This document shows, in pieces, positions 18,401-25,969 of a stretch of DNA of 64,000 nt. This stretch comes from CAMFLJ01 sp965279255. Lineage in GTDB: Bacteria > Actinomycetota > Acidimicrobiia > Acidimicrobiales > Acidimicrobilacustridaceae. The notes below the pieces were generated by a model. It was not told the origin of the DNA and did not search any database. It was given only the letters and a program-made list of their open reading frames with translations. The stretch covers positions 1,116,001 to 1,180,000 of the forward strand of contig OZ257146.1 in assembly GCA_965279255.1 (NCBI GenBank). The letters run 5' to 3'. Both the position numbers and the translations under genes were made by a program. Within the stretch, counting starts at the first letter, position 1; each line of letters begins with the position of its first letter.

Positions 18401-19005
18401 ATCTCCCGCCAGCCGTCGGCGCCGTCGTCGGTGAACAACGGGATGGCGCCGAGGGTGCGCACGAGGTCGGCGTCGGCGCCCAGGGCCTCGCGCCACGCAG
18501 TGCCCTCCACCAGGAACGAGCCGATCACCACGACCTCCGCGCCGGCGGCCCTGAGCAGCCGGGCCGAGGCGGCGATGCTGCCACCGGTGGCGATGACGTC
18601 GTCGACGAGGGCGACCCGCTTGCCGGCGACGGCGTCGATGCGGCGCCGGTCGAGCAGGAGCCGCTGGGGCGTCTCGGTGGTGATCGACGAGAGCGGCTCG
18701 GCCAGCGCGTCGCCGAGGTGCACCTTCGGGGTCTTCTGGAGGATGAGGTAGTCGTCGAGGCCGAGGTGGCGACTCACCTCGATGGCCACCGGGATGCCCA
18801 GGGTGGCGGCCGAGGCCACGATCTCGGGGCGGGTGTCGGCGATGGCCTCGGCCAGGTCGGCGCCCGCGGTCTCACCGAAGCGCACGCCGTGGTCGATCGT
18901 CATCAGCAACGAGATGGCTGTGGCGGGCCCGATCGGCACGAGCGGGATCTCCACCGCCTGGCTCCCGATCTGCACGCGGTAGTGGTCCCCGATGATCTCG
19001 CCCAT
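18391..19005 (-). CDS. Phosphoribosyltransferase family protein
   Basis: A 204-residue type I phosphoribosyltransferase. The PRPP-binding signature VALVDDVIATGGS lies at about residues 133-145. The hood begins with an adenine-PRTase-like layout (DLAEAIADTRPEIVASAATLGIPVA, VSRHLGLDDYLILQKTPK). It would attach ribose-5-phosphate to a base, in purine salvage or a related route; base specificity is not readable. It is followed by the coupled amidohydrolase. The ATG lies six bases after a TACCGT -10 element, which suggests leaderless transcription. Confidence 0.8.
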   Translation of the reverse strand: MGEIIGDHYRVQIGSQAVEIPLVPIGPATAISLLMTIDHGVRFGETAGADLAEAIADTRPEIVASAATLGIPVAIEVSRHLGLDDYLILQKTPKVHLGDALAEPLSSITTETPQRLLLDRRRIDAVAGKRVALVDDVIATGGSIAASARLLRAAGAEVVVIGSFLVEGTAWREALGADADLVRTLGAIPLFTDDGADGWREMWD

Positions 19006-19011
19006 GAGGGA

Positions 19012-19017
19012 ACGGTA
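19012..19017 (-). promoter_or_regulatory. -10 element of a probable leaderless promoter
   Basis: Minus strand TACCGT followed by six bases (TCCCTC) and the ATG of the phosphoribosyltransferase gene. The spacer holds no Shine-Dalgarno. Confidence 0.5.
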
Positions 19018-19083
19018 CAGATGATCTGCGCGCAGAGGAATCGATCCGGCTGCCCGTTCACCCAGCGTTCAAGGGCCTCACAG

Positions 19084-19111
19084 GGAGCGTGCTCCGGTCC
19101 GGGAGCGCTCC
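19084..19111 (-). terminator. Hairpin between smpB and the phosphoribosyltransferase gene
   Basis: GGAGCGTGCTCC and GGGAGCGCTCC can pair into a strong G/C hairpin just beyond the smpB stop codon, separating its transcript from the downstream gene's promoter. The lack of a T tract keeps this tentative. Confidence 0.45.
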
Positions 19112-19117
19112 GTCGGG

Positions 19118-19621
19118 TCAGGCGTCGCGGCCGCCGAGCTTGCGGGCGCGGCCCATGGCCTTGTCCATCTCCATGCGGGAGTCGCGCTCGGCGATGGCCT
19201 GGCGCTTGTCGCCCTTGCTGCGGCCGCGGGCCAGGGCCAGCTCGACCTTGGCCCGGCCGTCCTTGAAGTAGATCGACAGCGGGATCAGCGACAGCCGCTC
19301 GATGTCGACGCGCACGCGGAGCTTGTCGAGCTCGCCCCGGTGCAGCAGCAGCTTGCGCTTCCGGTCGGGCTCGATCAGGTCGTGGGTCGCGTTGGCCAGG
19401 TACGGCGCGATGTGCATGCCGACCAGCCAGGCCTCGCCGTTCTCGAAGCGGACGTGGGCTTCCTTGATCTGGACCTGCGCCTCGCGGAGGGACTTGACCT
19501 CGCTGCCGCGCAGCATGATGCCCGCCTCGACGGTGTCGAGCACGGAGTAGTCGTGACGGGCCGACCGGTTGGTGGCGACGGCCTTGGTGCCGTCCTTGTC
19601 GACCTTCTTCGGGCTGGCCAT
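19118..19621 (-). CDS. smpB: SsrA-binding protein
   Basis: A 167-residue SmpB, slightly longer than the common 150-160. Conserved blocks are TNRSARHDYSVLDTVEAGI, LRGSEVKSLR, NGEAWLVGMHIAPY and KRKLLLHRGELDKL. The basic tail (LALARGRSKGDKR, RARKLGG) is the part that lies in the empty mRNA channel. SmpB binds the tRNA-like part of tmRNA and the ribosome in trans-translation. The tmRNA gene is 4.2 kb downstream on the same strand, with three genes between, so they are neighbours but not one operon. Confidence 0.95.
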   Translation of the reverse strand: MASPKKVDKDGTKAVATNRSARHDYSVLDTVEAGIMLRGSEVKSLREAQVQIKEAHVRFENGEAWLVGMHIAPYLANATHDLIEPDRKRKLLLHRGELDKLRVRVDIERLSLIPLSIYFKDGRAKVELALARGRSKGDKRQAIAERDSRMEMDKAMGRARKLGGRDA

Positions 19622-19654
19622 AGGGGGACCGAGGCTACCGGCCCGGGGCGGAGG

Positions 19655-20176
19655 TCAGCCGCCGGTGAGCGGGGCGCCCGGGATCGGCACCCGGCAGCCG
19701 CCGTCGATGTCGAGCACCTGGTTGAGGCGGCCCTGTGAGACCCACATCCCGACGCTGATGCCCAGCTCGACGATCTCGGCGTCGGTGTAGGCACCCCGGA
19801 GGCGGGCCCAGAAGGCGTCGTCCATCGCGAGGTGGTCGGTGGCGAAGAGCTCGGCGAACTCGGCCGCCAGCTGCTCGCGCTCGGTGAGGCCGCTGAGGTC
19901 GCCTTCGCGCACCTTCTCGTAGAAGGCCTCATCGATGTCGTCGGCCTCGCCGGCCCGCGACGGCGTGTCCCGGGCGGAACGCCAGCCCAGGCAGAGCTGG
20001 CAGTCGTTGATGCGGGCGATGGTGATGCGCGCCGACTCGAACTCGCGGATCGGCAGGGTCGAGTGCTCGTACACCGCCGAGGAGAGCTGGGCCGCAGGGA
20101 CGGTGAGCGCAGGGGCCTGGGCGGCCCACACGTTGATGAGCGGGTCCTGGCCTTCGGGCACGGAGAGACGTGGCAT
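19655..20176 (-). CDS. Carboxymuconolactone decarboxylase / AhpD-like protein
   Basis: A 173-residue all-helical protein of the CMD/AhpD group. The redox motif is DCQLCLGWR (CxxC) at about residue 57, flanked by RITIARINDC and, at the C-terminal side, DAEIVELGISVGMWVSQGRLNQVLDI. Members with this CxxC act as alkylhydroperoxidase partners or thiol peroxidase-like enzymes; those with other substrates are decarboxylases. The ATG at 20176 is chosen because it directly precedes the conserved region. It diverges from the Mec-like protease gene over 80 bases, which hold promoters for both. Confidence 0.78.
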   Translation of the reverse strand: MPRLSVPEGQDPLINVWAAQAPALTVPAAQLSSAVYEHSTLPIREFESARITIARINDCQLCLGWRSARDTPSRAGEADDIDEAFYEKVREGDLSGLTEREQLAAEFAELFATDHLAMDDAFWARLRGAYTDAEIVELGISVGMWVSQGRLNQVLDIDGGCRVPIPGAPLTGG

Positions 20177-20242
20177 GGGGCACACGATACGTGCATGGCG
20201 CGGCAGCCTGTCCGGTTCCGTCGCGGAGCCGTGGGCCGCCGG

Positions 20243-20248
20243 TAGCCT
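20243..20248 (+). promoter_or_regulatory. -10 element upstream of the Mec-like protease gene
   Basis: TAGCCT is eight bases upstream of the GTG at 20257, a short or absent leader. No Shine-Dalgarno is present. Confidence 0.45.
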
Positions 20249-20256
20249 CGCCGACC

Positions 20257-20685
20257 GTGCTGCAGCTCTCCCGATCCGCCCACCTCGACCTGGTGGCCCA
20301 CCTCTACGACGGGCTCCCCGACGAGGCATGCGGGCTGATCGGCGGGCGTCTCGCCGGCTCCGACGAGGCCTCGGCGCCGGCGGCGGCCACCGTCTTCTAC
20401 CCGAGCCCCAACGTGGCGGCGTCGAGTCGGGTGTACACGATCGACCCGAAGACCCACCTGCGGGCCGACCGCGACGCCGAGGACCGGGGCCTCGAGATCA
20501 TCGGGGTGGTGCACTCGCACACCCACACCGAGCCGTACCCGTCTCCGACCGATGTCGCCCAGGCGCCCGACCCGTCGTGGCACTACGTGATCGTGTCGTT
20601 CCGGCAGGGCCCGCCCGTGGTGCGCTCGTACCGCATCGTCGACGGTGTCATCTCCGAGGAGTCCGTCGTGGTGGTCGAGGGGTAG
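20257..20685 (+). CDS. mec: JAMM/Mov34 metallopeptidase, Mec-like
   Basis: A 142-residue single JAB1/MPN domain. The metal and catalytic set is complete: Glu23 in DEACGLIGG, His86 and His88 in HSHTHT, and Asp99, giving E...HxH-x10-D. In M. tuberculosis the homologue Mec removes cysteine from the C terminus of the sulfur-carrier CysO, and mec-cysO-cysM are adjacent. Here cysM follows after only 84 bases, with no cysO between. The GTG start is placed by the TAGCCT eight bases upstream and by the position of the conserved N terminus. CysO-cysteine hydrolysis is therefore the most likely role, but the carrier must be encoded elsewhere. Confidence 0.85.
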   Translation: MLQLSRSAHLDLVAHLYDGLPDEACGLIGGRLAGSDEASAPAAATVFYPSPNVAASSRVYTIDPKTHLRADRDAEDRGLEIIGVVHSHTHTEPYPSPTDVAQAPDPSWHYVIVSFRQGPPVVRSYRIVDGVISEESVVVVEG

Positions 20686-20703
20686 AATCCCTACTCCACC
20701 GGT

Positions 20704-20717
20704 CGACAATACTGTCG
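20704..20717. promoter_or_regulatory. Inverted repeat upstream of cysM
   Basis: CGACA-ATAC-TGTCG is a perfect five-base-arm palindrome 53 bases before the cysM start. TGTCGGCC from its right half recurs at 20739-20746, one direct-repeat period (26 bases) later. The position suits an operator for a cysteine or sulfur regulator; which one is unknown. Confidence 0.4.
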
Positions 20718-20769
20718 GCCCTGCGAACGGCCCGATCCTGTCGGCCACCCCAGTCCCCGGAAGGCGCTC

Positions 20770-21720
20770 ATGGCTGTGTACTCCTCGGTGCTCGAGATGA
20801 TCGGCGGCACGCCGATGATCGACGTCTCCGTGCTCAGCCCGAACCCCGCCGTGCGCATCCTCGGGAAGATGGAGGGCCAGAACCCCGCCGGTTCGGTCAA
20901 GGACCGCATCGCGATGAACATGATCCTCGAGGCCGAGGCCGACGGCACCCTCACCCCGGGCCGCACGATCATCGAGCCGTCGTCGGGCAACACCGGCATC
21001 GCCATGGCCATGATCGCCAAGATCAAGGGCTACCCGATCAAGATCGTCATGCCCGAGAACGTCTCGATCGAGCGCCGCCAGCTGCTCGAGGTCTTCGGCG
21101 CCGAGATCATCGTCTCGCCGGGCAACGAGGGGTCCAACGGAGCCGTGCGCCGGGCCCTCCAGCTCGCCGACGAGAACCCGGAGTGGGCGTTCCTCTACCA
21201 GTACGCCAACGAGGCCAACCCCCGGGCGCACTACGACACCACCGGCCCCGAGATCTGGGCCGACTGCCCCGAGATCACCCACTTCGTGGCCGGGCTCGGC
21301 ACCTCGGGCACCCTCATGGGCGTGGGCACGTTCCTCAAGGAGCAGAACCCCGACATCAAGGTGATCGCGGTCGAGCCCCCGCTGGGCGAGAAGGTCGAGG
21401 GGCTCCGCAACCTCGACGAGGGCTACATCCCGCCGGTCTACGAGAAGTGGGGCGGCGAGCAGCTGCTCGACCGCAAGCGCGTCGTGCGCCCCAAGGAGTC
21501 CATCGAGGGCACCCGCCTGCTGGCCGAGCAGTGCGGCATCTTCGCCGGCATCTCCGCCGGTGCCGCCCTCGCCGGGGCGCGCAAGATCGCCTCCGAGATC
21601 GAGTCGGGCACCGTCGTGTTCGTGGTGTGCGACGGCGGCTGGAAGTACCTCTCGACCGGGGCGTGGACCGACGACATCGACGAGGTCGTCGCCCGCGCCG
21701 AGAAGATCATCTACTTCTAG
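20770..21720 (+). CDS. cysM: O-phosphoserine/CysO-type cysteine synthase
   Basis: A 316-residue PLP-dependent cysteine synthase. The PLP lysine is Lys44 in NPAGSVKDR and the phosphate loop is SSGNTG. Segments VMPENVSIERRQLLEVFGA, ITHFVAGLGTSGTLMG, GLRNLDEGYIP and WKYLSTGAW match the CysM branch that uses O-phosphoserine and a thiocarboxylated carrier, rather than the CysK branch. It makes cysteine in the cytoplasm. The gene follows mec and precedes murI; murI has its own -10, so it may be transcribed separately. GGAAGG lies upstream of the ATG. Confidence 0.85.
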   Translation: MAVYSSVLEMIGGTPMIDVSVLSPNPAVRILGKMEGQNPAGSVKDRIAMNMILEAEADGTLTPGRTIIEPSSGNTGIAMAMIAKIKGYPIKIVMPENVSIERRQLLEVFGAEIIVSPGNEGSNGAVRRALQLADENPEWAFLYQYANEANPRAHYDTTGPEIWADCPEITHFVAGLGTSGTLMGVGTFLKEQNPDIKVIAVEPPLGEKVEGLRNLDEGYIPPVYEKWGGEQLLDRKRVVRPKESIEGTRLLAEQCGIFAGISAGAALAGARKIASEIESGTVVFVVCDGGWKYLSTGAWTDDIDEVVARAEKIIYF

Positions 21721-21757
21721 GGCCCCGGCGCTCCCTGGAGTCCCAGCTCCGCAGGGG

Positions 21758-21763
21758 TACCCT
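21758..21763 (+). promoter_or_regulatory. -10 element of a probable leaderless promoter (murI)
   Basis: TACCCT is followed by CGGTCC and the GTG of murI at 21770. The element lies within GGGGTACCCT, itself a partial palindrome. Confidence 0.5.
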
Positions 21764-21769
21764 CGGTCC

Positions 21770-22576
21770 GTGGATCCGCGCCCCATCGGGATGTTCGACA
21801 GCGGGTTCGGCGGGCTCACGGTGGCGCGGGCGATGATCGACCTGCTGCCCGGCGAGGACCTCGTCTACGTCGGCGACACCGGCCGGTACCCCTACGGGCC
21901 GCGGCCGCTCGACGAGGTGCGGGCCTTCGCCCACCAGATCACGGGTCACCTGCTGGCGGACCATGACGTGAAGCTCGTGGTCGTGGCCTGCAACACCGCG
22001 TCGGCGGCGGCGCTCGGCGAGCTCCAGGAGCTCTCGCCGGTGCCGGTCGTCGGGGTCATCGAGCCCGGCGTGCGCTCGCTGGTGAGCGCCACCCGAAACG
22101 GCCACGTGGGCGTCATCGGCACGGTCGGCACCATCGGCTCGGGCGCCTACCAGGAGGCCGTCGCCGAGGCCGATGCCGGGGTGAAGCTGAGCTGCGCCGC
22201 CTGCCCGGGCTTCGTCGAGTTCGTCGAGCGCGGCGAGACCGGTTCCGACCAGGTCCACGTGCTCGCCGAGCGCCTGCTCGCCCCGCTGGTCGACGCCACC
22301 GTCGACACGCTGCTCCTGGGCTGCACGCACTACCCCTTCCTCGCTCGCACGATCAGCGACGTCATGGGCCGTGAGGTCGTGCTGGTCGACTCGGCCGACG
22401 AGACCGCCTTCCGGGTGCGGGCGCTGCTCGGCGAGCTCGACCTGGCCCGCCCGGCCGACGGCCGCCCCGGTCGCCACCGCTTCGAGTCCTCCGGCGACGT
22501 CGAGGTGTTCCGCCGCCTCGGCCGCCAGCTCCTCGGTCCCGAGCTCGACGACGTCAGGGCCGTGGCATGGGACTGA
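21770..22576 (+). CDS. murI: Glutamate racemase
   Basis: A 268-residue glutamate racemase that makes D-Glu for peptidoglycan. The N-terminal IGMFDSGFGGLTVAR is the family signature. The two catalytic cysteines are in VVVACNTASA (about 75) and LLLGCTHYPFL (about 185). The GTG follows a TACCCT element by six bases. The start of the downstream MBL gene overlaps its end by ten bases, as in mycobacterial gene order (murI, Rv1339 homologue, rphA, rdgB). Confidence 0.93.
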   Translation: MDPRPIGMFDSGFGGLTVARAMIDLLPGEDLVYVGDTGRYPYGPRPLDEVRAFAHQITGHLLADHDVKLVVVACNTASAAALGELQELSPVPVVGVIEPGVRSLVSATRNGHVGVIGTVGTIGSGAYQEAVAEADAGVKLSCAACPGFVEFVERGETGSDQVHVLAERLLAPLVDATVDTLLLGCTHYPFLARTISDVMGREVVLVDSADETAFRVRALLGELDLARPADGRPGRHRFESSGDVEVFRRLGRQLLGPELDDVRAVAWD

Positions 22577-23304
22577 CCCTCACCGTCCTCGGCTGCTCGG
22601 GCAGCTACCCCGCGCCGGAGTGTCCGTGCAGCGGCTACCTGGTCAGCTACGAGGGCACCCACGTGGCGGTCGACCTCGGCCCGGGCTGCCTCGCCAACCT
22701 CCAGCGCCACATCGAGATCCCCGAGCTGGCGGGCGTGGTGCTGAGCCACGCCCACCCCGACCACTGGGTCGACCTCAGCGGGCTGCACGTCGCCATGAAG
22801 TACCGCTTCGGCCGGGAAGGCGTGCCCGTGTGGGGCACCGCCGAGAACCGCTCGAAGGCCCTGCTCGTGCTCGGCGCCCTGGATCCGACCTTCGACTGGA
22901 CCGTCACCGGCGACGACGACCGGTTCGCCCTCGGGCCAATGCGGTTCAGCGTCGAGCGCACCGACCACTACATCGAGACCCTCGCCGTGCGGGTCGACGC
23001 GCCCGACGGCACCTCGCTCGTGTACTCCGCCGACACCGGCCCCGACTGGTCGATGGACCGGCTGGGGCGGGGCGTCGACATGGCCCTCGTCGAGGCCACC
23101 TACGGCACCGACGCCGAGGCCGAGGGCATCAAGCACCTCTCTGCCGGCCAGGCTGGAGCGCTCGCCCGCTCGGCCGGAGCCAAGAGCCTGGTGCTCACCC
23201 ACTTCTGGCCCGGGTCCGACCTGTCGGTGCACCGCCGCCACGGCGAGGCCGCCTACGGTGCCCCGGTCACCATCGCATCCCCCAACGAGAGGTACCCCCT
23301 GTGA
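22567..23304 (+). CDS. MBL-fold hydrolase, Rv1339-like (cAMP phosphodiesterase type)
   Basis: A 245-residue metallo-beta-lactamase-fold protein. The metal motif is LSHAHPDHW (HxHxDH); other ligands lie in VYSADTG and VLTHFWP. Synteny (murI, this gene, rph, rdgB) and fold match Rv1339 of M. tuberculosis, described as an atypical class II cyclic-AMP phosphodiesterase. By that analogy it would lower cAMP, but the activity here is inferred. It overlaps murI by ten bases and rph by four (GTGA), so the four genes form one translationally coupled unit. Confidence 0.8.
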   Translation: MGLTLTVLGCSGSYPAPECPCSGYLVSYEGTHVAVDLGPGCLANLQRHIEIPELAGVVLSHAHPDHWVDLSGLHVAMKYRFGREGVPVWGTAENRSKALLVLGALDPTFDWTVTGDDDRFALGPMRFSVERTDHYIETLAVRVDAPDGTSLVYSADTGPDWSMDRLGRGVDMALVEATYGTDAEAEGIKHLSAGQAGALARSAGAKSLVLTHFWPGSDLSVHRRHGEAAYGAPVTIASPNERYPL

Positions 23305-24044
23305 GAGCCGACGGCCGAGCCCCCGACGAGTTGCGCGACATCACCATCGAGCGCGACTTCACCGATGCCGCGTCGGGCTCCGTGCTCATCTCGGCCGGCA
23401 GCACCAAGGTCCTGTGCACCGCGTACGTCGACGAGGGCGTGCCGCGCTGGATGCGGGGCAGCGGCAAGGGCTGGGTCACCGCCGAGTACTCGATGCTGCC
23501 GGGCGCCTCACCCGAGCGCATCCGCCGCGAGGTCACCAAGGGCTCGCCCTCGGGCCGCACCCACGAGATCCAGCGCCTCATCGGCCGGTCGTTGCGCGGC
23601 GTGTGCGACATGGTCGCCCTCGGCGAGCGCCAGGTCGTCGTCGACTGCGACGTGCTCCAGGCCGACGGCGGCACCCGCACCGCCTCGATCACCGGTGGCT
23701 ACCTGGCGCTGCACGACGCCCTCACGCGGCTCGTGCAGGCCGGCGTGATCAGCACCCACCCGCTCACCGAGGCGTGCGCCGCCATCTCCGTCGGCATCGT
23801 CGACGGCAGCCCGGTGCTCGATCTGCCCTACGTCGAGGACTCCGCCGCCGAGGTCGACATGAACGTCGTCATGACCGAGAGCGGCCGGTTCCTCGAGGTG
23901 CAGGGCACCGCCGAGGGCATGAGCTTCAGCCGCGGCGAGCTCGACGACATGCTGTCGCTCGCCGAAGGGGGCATCACCGAGCTCATCGAGCTGCAGAAGC
24001 TGCTGCTCTCCGATCCGCCCGAGCCCCGCCGCGCCGGCCGCTGA
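23301..24044 (+). CDS. rph: Ribonuclease PH
   Basis: A 247-residue 3'-to-5' phosphorolytic exoribonuclease for tRNA 3' trimming. Blocks RADGRAPDELR, SGSVLISAGSTKVLCTAYV, EYSMLPGA, RGVCDMVALGERQVVVDCDVL and SAAEVDMNVVMTESG are those of the family. The start is the GTG that overlaps the MBL stop (GTGA). rdgB follows after four bases, so translation is coupled along the unit. Confidence 0.95.
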   Translation: MRADGRAPDELRDITIERDFTDAASGSVLISAGSTKVLCTAYVDEGVPRWMRGSGKGWVTAEYSMLPGASPERIRREVTKGSPSGRTHEIQRLIGRSLRGVCDMVALGERQVVVDCDVLQADGGTRTASITGGYLALHDALTRLVQAGVISTHPLTEACAAISVGIVDGSPVLDLPYVEDSAAEVDMNVVMTESGRFLEVQGTAEGMSFSRGELDDMLSLAEGGITELIELQKLLLSDPPEPRRAGR

Positions 24045-24048
24045 GCCG

Positions 24049-24666
24049 GTGCGCCTCGTCGTCGCCTCCGCCAACCCCGACAAGGTGGCGGAGATCGCCG
24101 CCATCCTCGAACCGGCGGGCGTCGATCTCGAGCCCCGGCCGGCGTCGGTGCCCGACGTGGTCGAGGACGCCGACACCCTCGAGGGGAACGCCCGGCTGAA
24201 GGCCGTCGCCATCGCCGACGCGGTCGGTGCCGCAGCCGTGGCCGACGACACCGGCCTCGAGGTCGACGCCCTCGACGGAGCGCCCGGCGTCTACTCGGCC
24301 CGCTTCGCCGGCGCCGAGGCGACCTACGCCGACAACGTGGCCAAGCTCCTCGCGGAGCTCGACCGGGTCGGCGCCCTCACCCCCGAGGCGCGCCGCGCCC
24401 GGTTCCGCACGGTCGCCCTGGTGCGGCGGCCTGACGGCACCGAGCTGGCGGTCGAGGGCACCGTCGAGGGGCACATCGCCGTCGAGGCGGCGGGGGACCA
24501 GGGCTTCGGCTACGACCCCGTCTTCGTGCCCGACGAGGGCGGCGGCCGCACCTTCGCCGAGATGCCCGCCGCCGACAAGCACGCCATCAGCCACCGGGGG
24601 AGGGCCTTCCGGGCCCTGGCCGATGCGCTGGGCGCGGGTCGCGTCGATCCCGGGCGCTCCGGGTAA
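24049..24666 (+). CDS. rdgB: RdgB/HAM1 non-canonical purine NTP pyrophosphatase
   Basis: A 205-residue enzyme that hydrolyses ITP, dITP and XTP to keep damaged purines out of nucleic acids. Landmarks are SANPDKVAEI at the N terminus, LEGNARLKA, VADDTGLEVDAL, GVYSARFAG and GFGYDPVFVPD. The GTG start lies four bases after rph. The stop codon is three bases before the palindromic operator that precedes the CsoR-type gene. Confidence 0.94.
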   Translation: MRLVVASANPDKVAEIAAILEPAGVDLEPRPASVPDVVEDADTLEGNARLKAVAIADAVGAAAVADDTGLEVDALDGAPGVYSARFAGAEATYADNVAKLLAELDRVGALTPEARRARFRTVALVRRPDGTELAVEGTVEGHIAVEAAGDQGFGYDPVFVPDEGGGRTFAEMPAADKHAISHRGRAFRALADALGAGRVDPGRSG

Positions 24667-24668
24667 AA

Positions 24669-24682
24669 TACCCCGGCGGGTA
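24669..24682. promoter_or_regulatory. CsoR/CstR-type operator, autoregulatory
   Basis: The 14-mer TACCCCGGCGGGTA matches the site at 5915-5928 in 12 of 14 positions and keeps the outer TACCC/GGGTA arms. It lies 40 bases before the chosen start of the CsoR-family gene, where family members normally repress themselves. GGGTACCC overlaps its right half. Confidence 0.65.
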
Positions 24683-24722
24683 CCCGACGGCGGGACCCGT
24701 GACCCAGGAGGACGTGAGCCAG

Positions 24723-24992
24723 ATGCAGTTCCCCGAGGAAGTGATCGCCGACGTCCGCACCCGCCTGCGCCGGGTCGCTGGGCAGGTCCAGGGCATCGAG
24801 CGCATGCTGGAGGAAGGCCGGGAGTGCCGTGACATCGTCACCCAGCTCTCCGCCGCCAACCGCGCCCTCGAGCAGGCCGGGTTCCGTCTCGTGGCCGCGG
24901 GCCTCACCTACTGCGTCGAGGACCCCGAGCGAGCCGCCGAGCAGGGCTACCCGCTGGCCGAGGTCGAGAAGATGTTCATGAAGCTGGCCTGA
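24723..24992 (+). CDS. CsoR-family repressor, CstR-like (persulfide-sensing type)
   Basis: An 89-residue all-helical DUF156 regulator. Family features are RLRRVAGQVQGIERML, then EEGRECRDIVTQLSA with Cys35, and LTYCVED with Cys64. In copper-sensing CsoR a His four residues before the second Cys completes the copper site; here the aligned residue is Gly60. This Cys-x-Cys-only pattern is that of CstR, which senses persulfide by forming di- or trisulfide links. AGGAGG at 24706-24711 is 11 bases before ATG 24723; the alternative GTG starts at 24699 and 24714 fit it less well. The operator in front and its copy 19 kb away define a likely regulon. Confidence 0.78.
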   Translation: MQFPEEVIADVRTRLRRVAGQVQGIERMLEEGRECRDIVTQLSAANRALEQAGFRLVAAGLTYCVEDPERAAEQGYPLAEVEKMFMKLA

Positions 24993-25021
24993 GGCGCGTC
25001 TGCCCGGCGGTCGCCGCCGGG

Positions 25022-25027
25022 CAGACT
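25022..25027 (+). promoter_or_regulatory. Weak -10 element of a possible leaderless promoter
   Basis: CAGACT is six bases upstream of the GTG of the CPBP gene at 25034. It keeps A at position 2 and T at position 6 of the -10 pattern but is otherwise weak. Confidence 0.35.
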
Positions 25028-25033
25028 GGCCCG

Positions 25034-25855
25034 GTGAGCGACCCCCTCCCGCCGCAGCCACCGGCGTTGCCGCCCCTGCCTCCTCCGCCGCCGTTGCCGC
25101 CGGCCCCCGACGGCTACGCGCCCCGCCCGATCATCGGCTGGGGCGTCGGCGACATCTTCTGGGGGCTGTTGGTCGTCCTCCTCGGCAACGTCCTGGTGGC
25201 GGTCGTCCTCTTTGCCGGCGGAGCGATCGATCCCACCGACGTCGCCGCCAACGGATCGGTGGGCGAGCTCAGCCTGTGGGCGATCGCCGTCAGCCTGGCG
25301 GGCGCCTGGCTCGGCTTCATCGGCTGGCCGGCGGTGATCACCTATCGCAAGGGCCAGCGGAGCCTGGCCAAGGACTTCGGTCTCGAGATCCGCTGGATCG
25401 ACCTGGCCTGGGGACTGCTGGGCGGGTTCGCAGCTGTCGCGGCAGCTGCGTTGGCAGGTGTCGCGTGGAAGATCGTCACCGGCGACGACGCTCCCAGCAA
25501 CGGCGACTTCCTTCCGAAGGATCCCGGGCTCGTGGCCGGGATCGTCCTCTGGCTGCTGATCGCCGTCGGCACACCGATCGCCGAGGAGCTCTTCTTCCGT
25601 GGCCTGACCCTGCGGGCGGTCGGTCGGAGATGGGGTCTCCGCTACGGCGTGCTCGCGTCCGGACTGATCTTCGGGCTGATGCACGCGAGTGGTGCGTCGA
25701 GCCTGTCGGGCGCGGTGTTCATCGTCGGGGTGACCGCGGCGTACGGGTTGGTGTTCGCCCTGCTCGTGGTGCGCGCTCAGGGAAGGCTCGGCCCGTCCAT
25801 CGTCTCGCACTCGATCGTGAACACGATCGCGTTGCTCGCGCTCTTCCTCACCTGA
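25034..25855 (+). CDS. CPBP family intramembrane metalloprotease
   Basis: A 273-residue protein. It starts with a proline-rich cytoplasmic stretch (about 35 residues). About six to seven membrane spans follow, beginning at FWGLLVVLLGNVLVAVVLF. The active-site motif AEELFFRGL (EExxxR) lies near residue 190, with FGLMHAS and SHSIVNTI as the further ligand segments. CPBP (CAAX-like) proteases cut prenylated or bacteriocin-like peptides, but bacterial roles vary. Probable leaderless start: a CAGACT hexamer six bases upstream. Confidence 0.83.
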   Translation: MSDPLPPQPPALPPLPPPPPLPPAPDGYAPRPIIGWGVGDIFWGLLVVLLGNVLVAVVLFAGGAIDPTDVAANGSVGELSLWAIAVSLAGAWLGFIGWPAVITYRKGQRSLAKDFGLEIRWIDLAWGLLGGFAAVAAAALAGVAWKIVTGDDAPSNGDFLPKDPGLVAGIVLWLLIAVGTPIAEELFFRGLTLRAVGRRWGLRYGVLASGLIFGLMHASGASSLSGAVFIVGVTAAYGLVFALLVVRAQGRLGPSIVSHSIVNTIALLALFLT

Positions 25856-25867
25856 GGGGCGGCGCGG

Positions 25868-25954
25868 TGGTGCGGGCGGGGGGACTCGAACCCCCAGGTC
25901 CGTGAGGACACCGGGACCTAAACCCGGCGCGTCTGCCAGTTCCGCCACGCCCGC
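25868..25954 (-). tRNA. tRNA-Leu (anticodon TAG)
   Basis: Reading the minus strand, GCGGGCG pairs with CGCCCGC. The anticodon arm is CCGGG-TTTAGGT-CCCGG, a long variable arm is present as in leucine tRNAs, and the T arm is GGGGGTTCGAGTCCCCC. The encoded CCA is at 25868-25870. It lies just after the CPBP gene in convergent orientation. Confidence 0.93.
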
Positions 25955-25969
25955 GTGGCGATCGCAACG

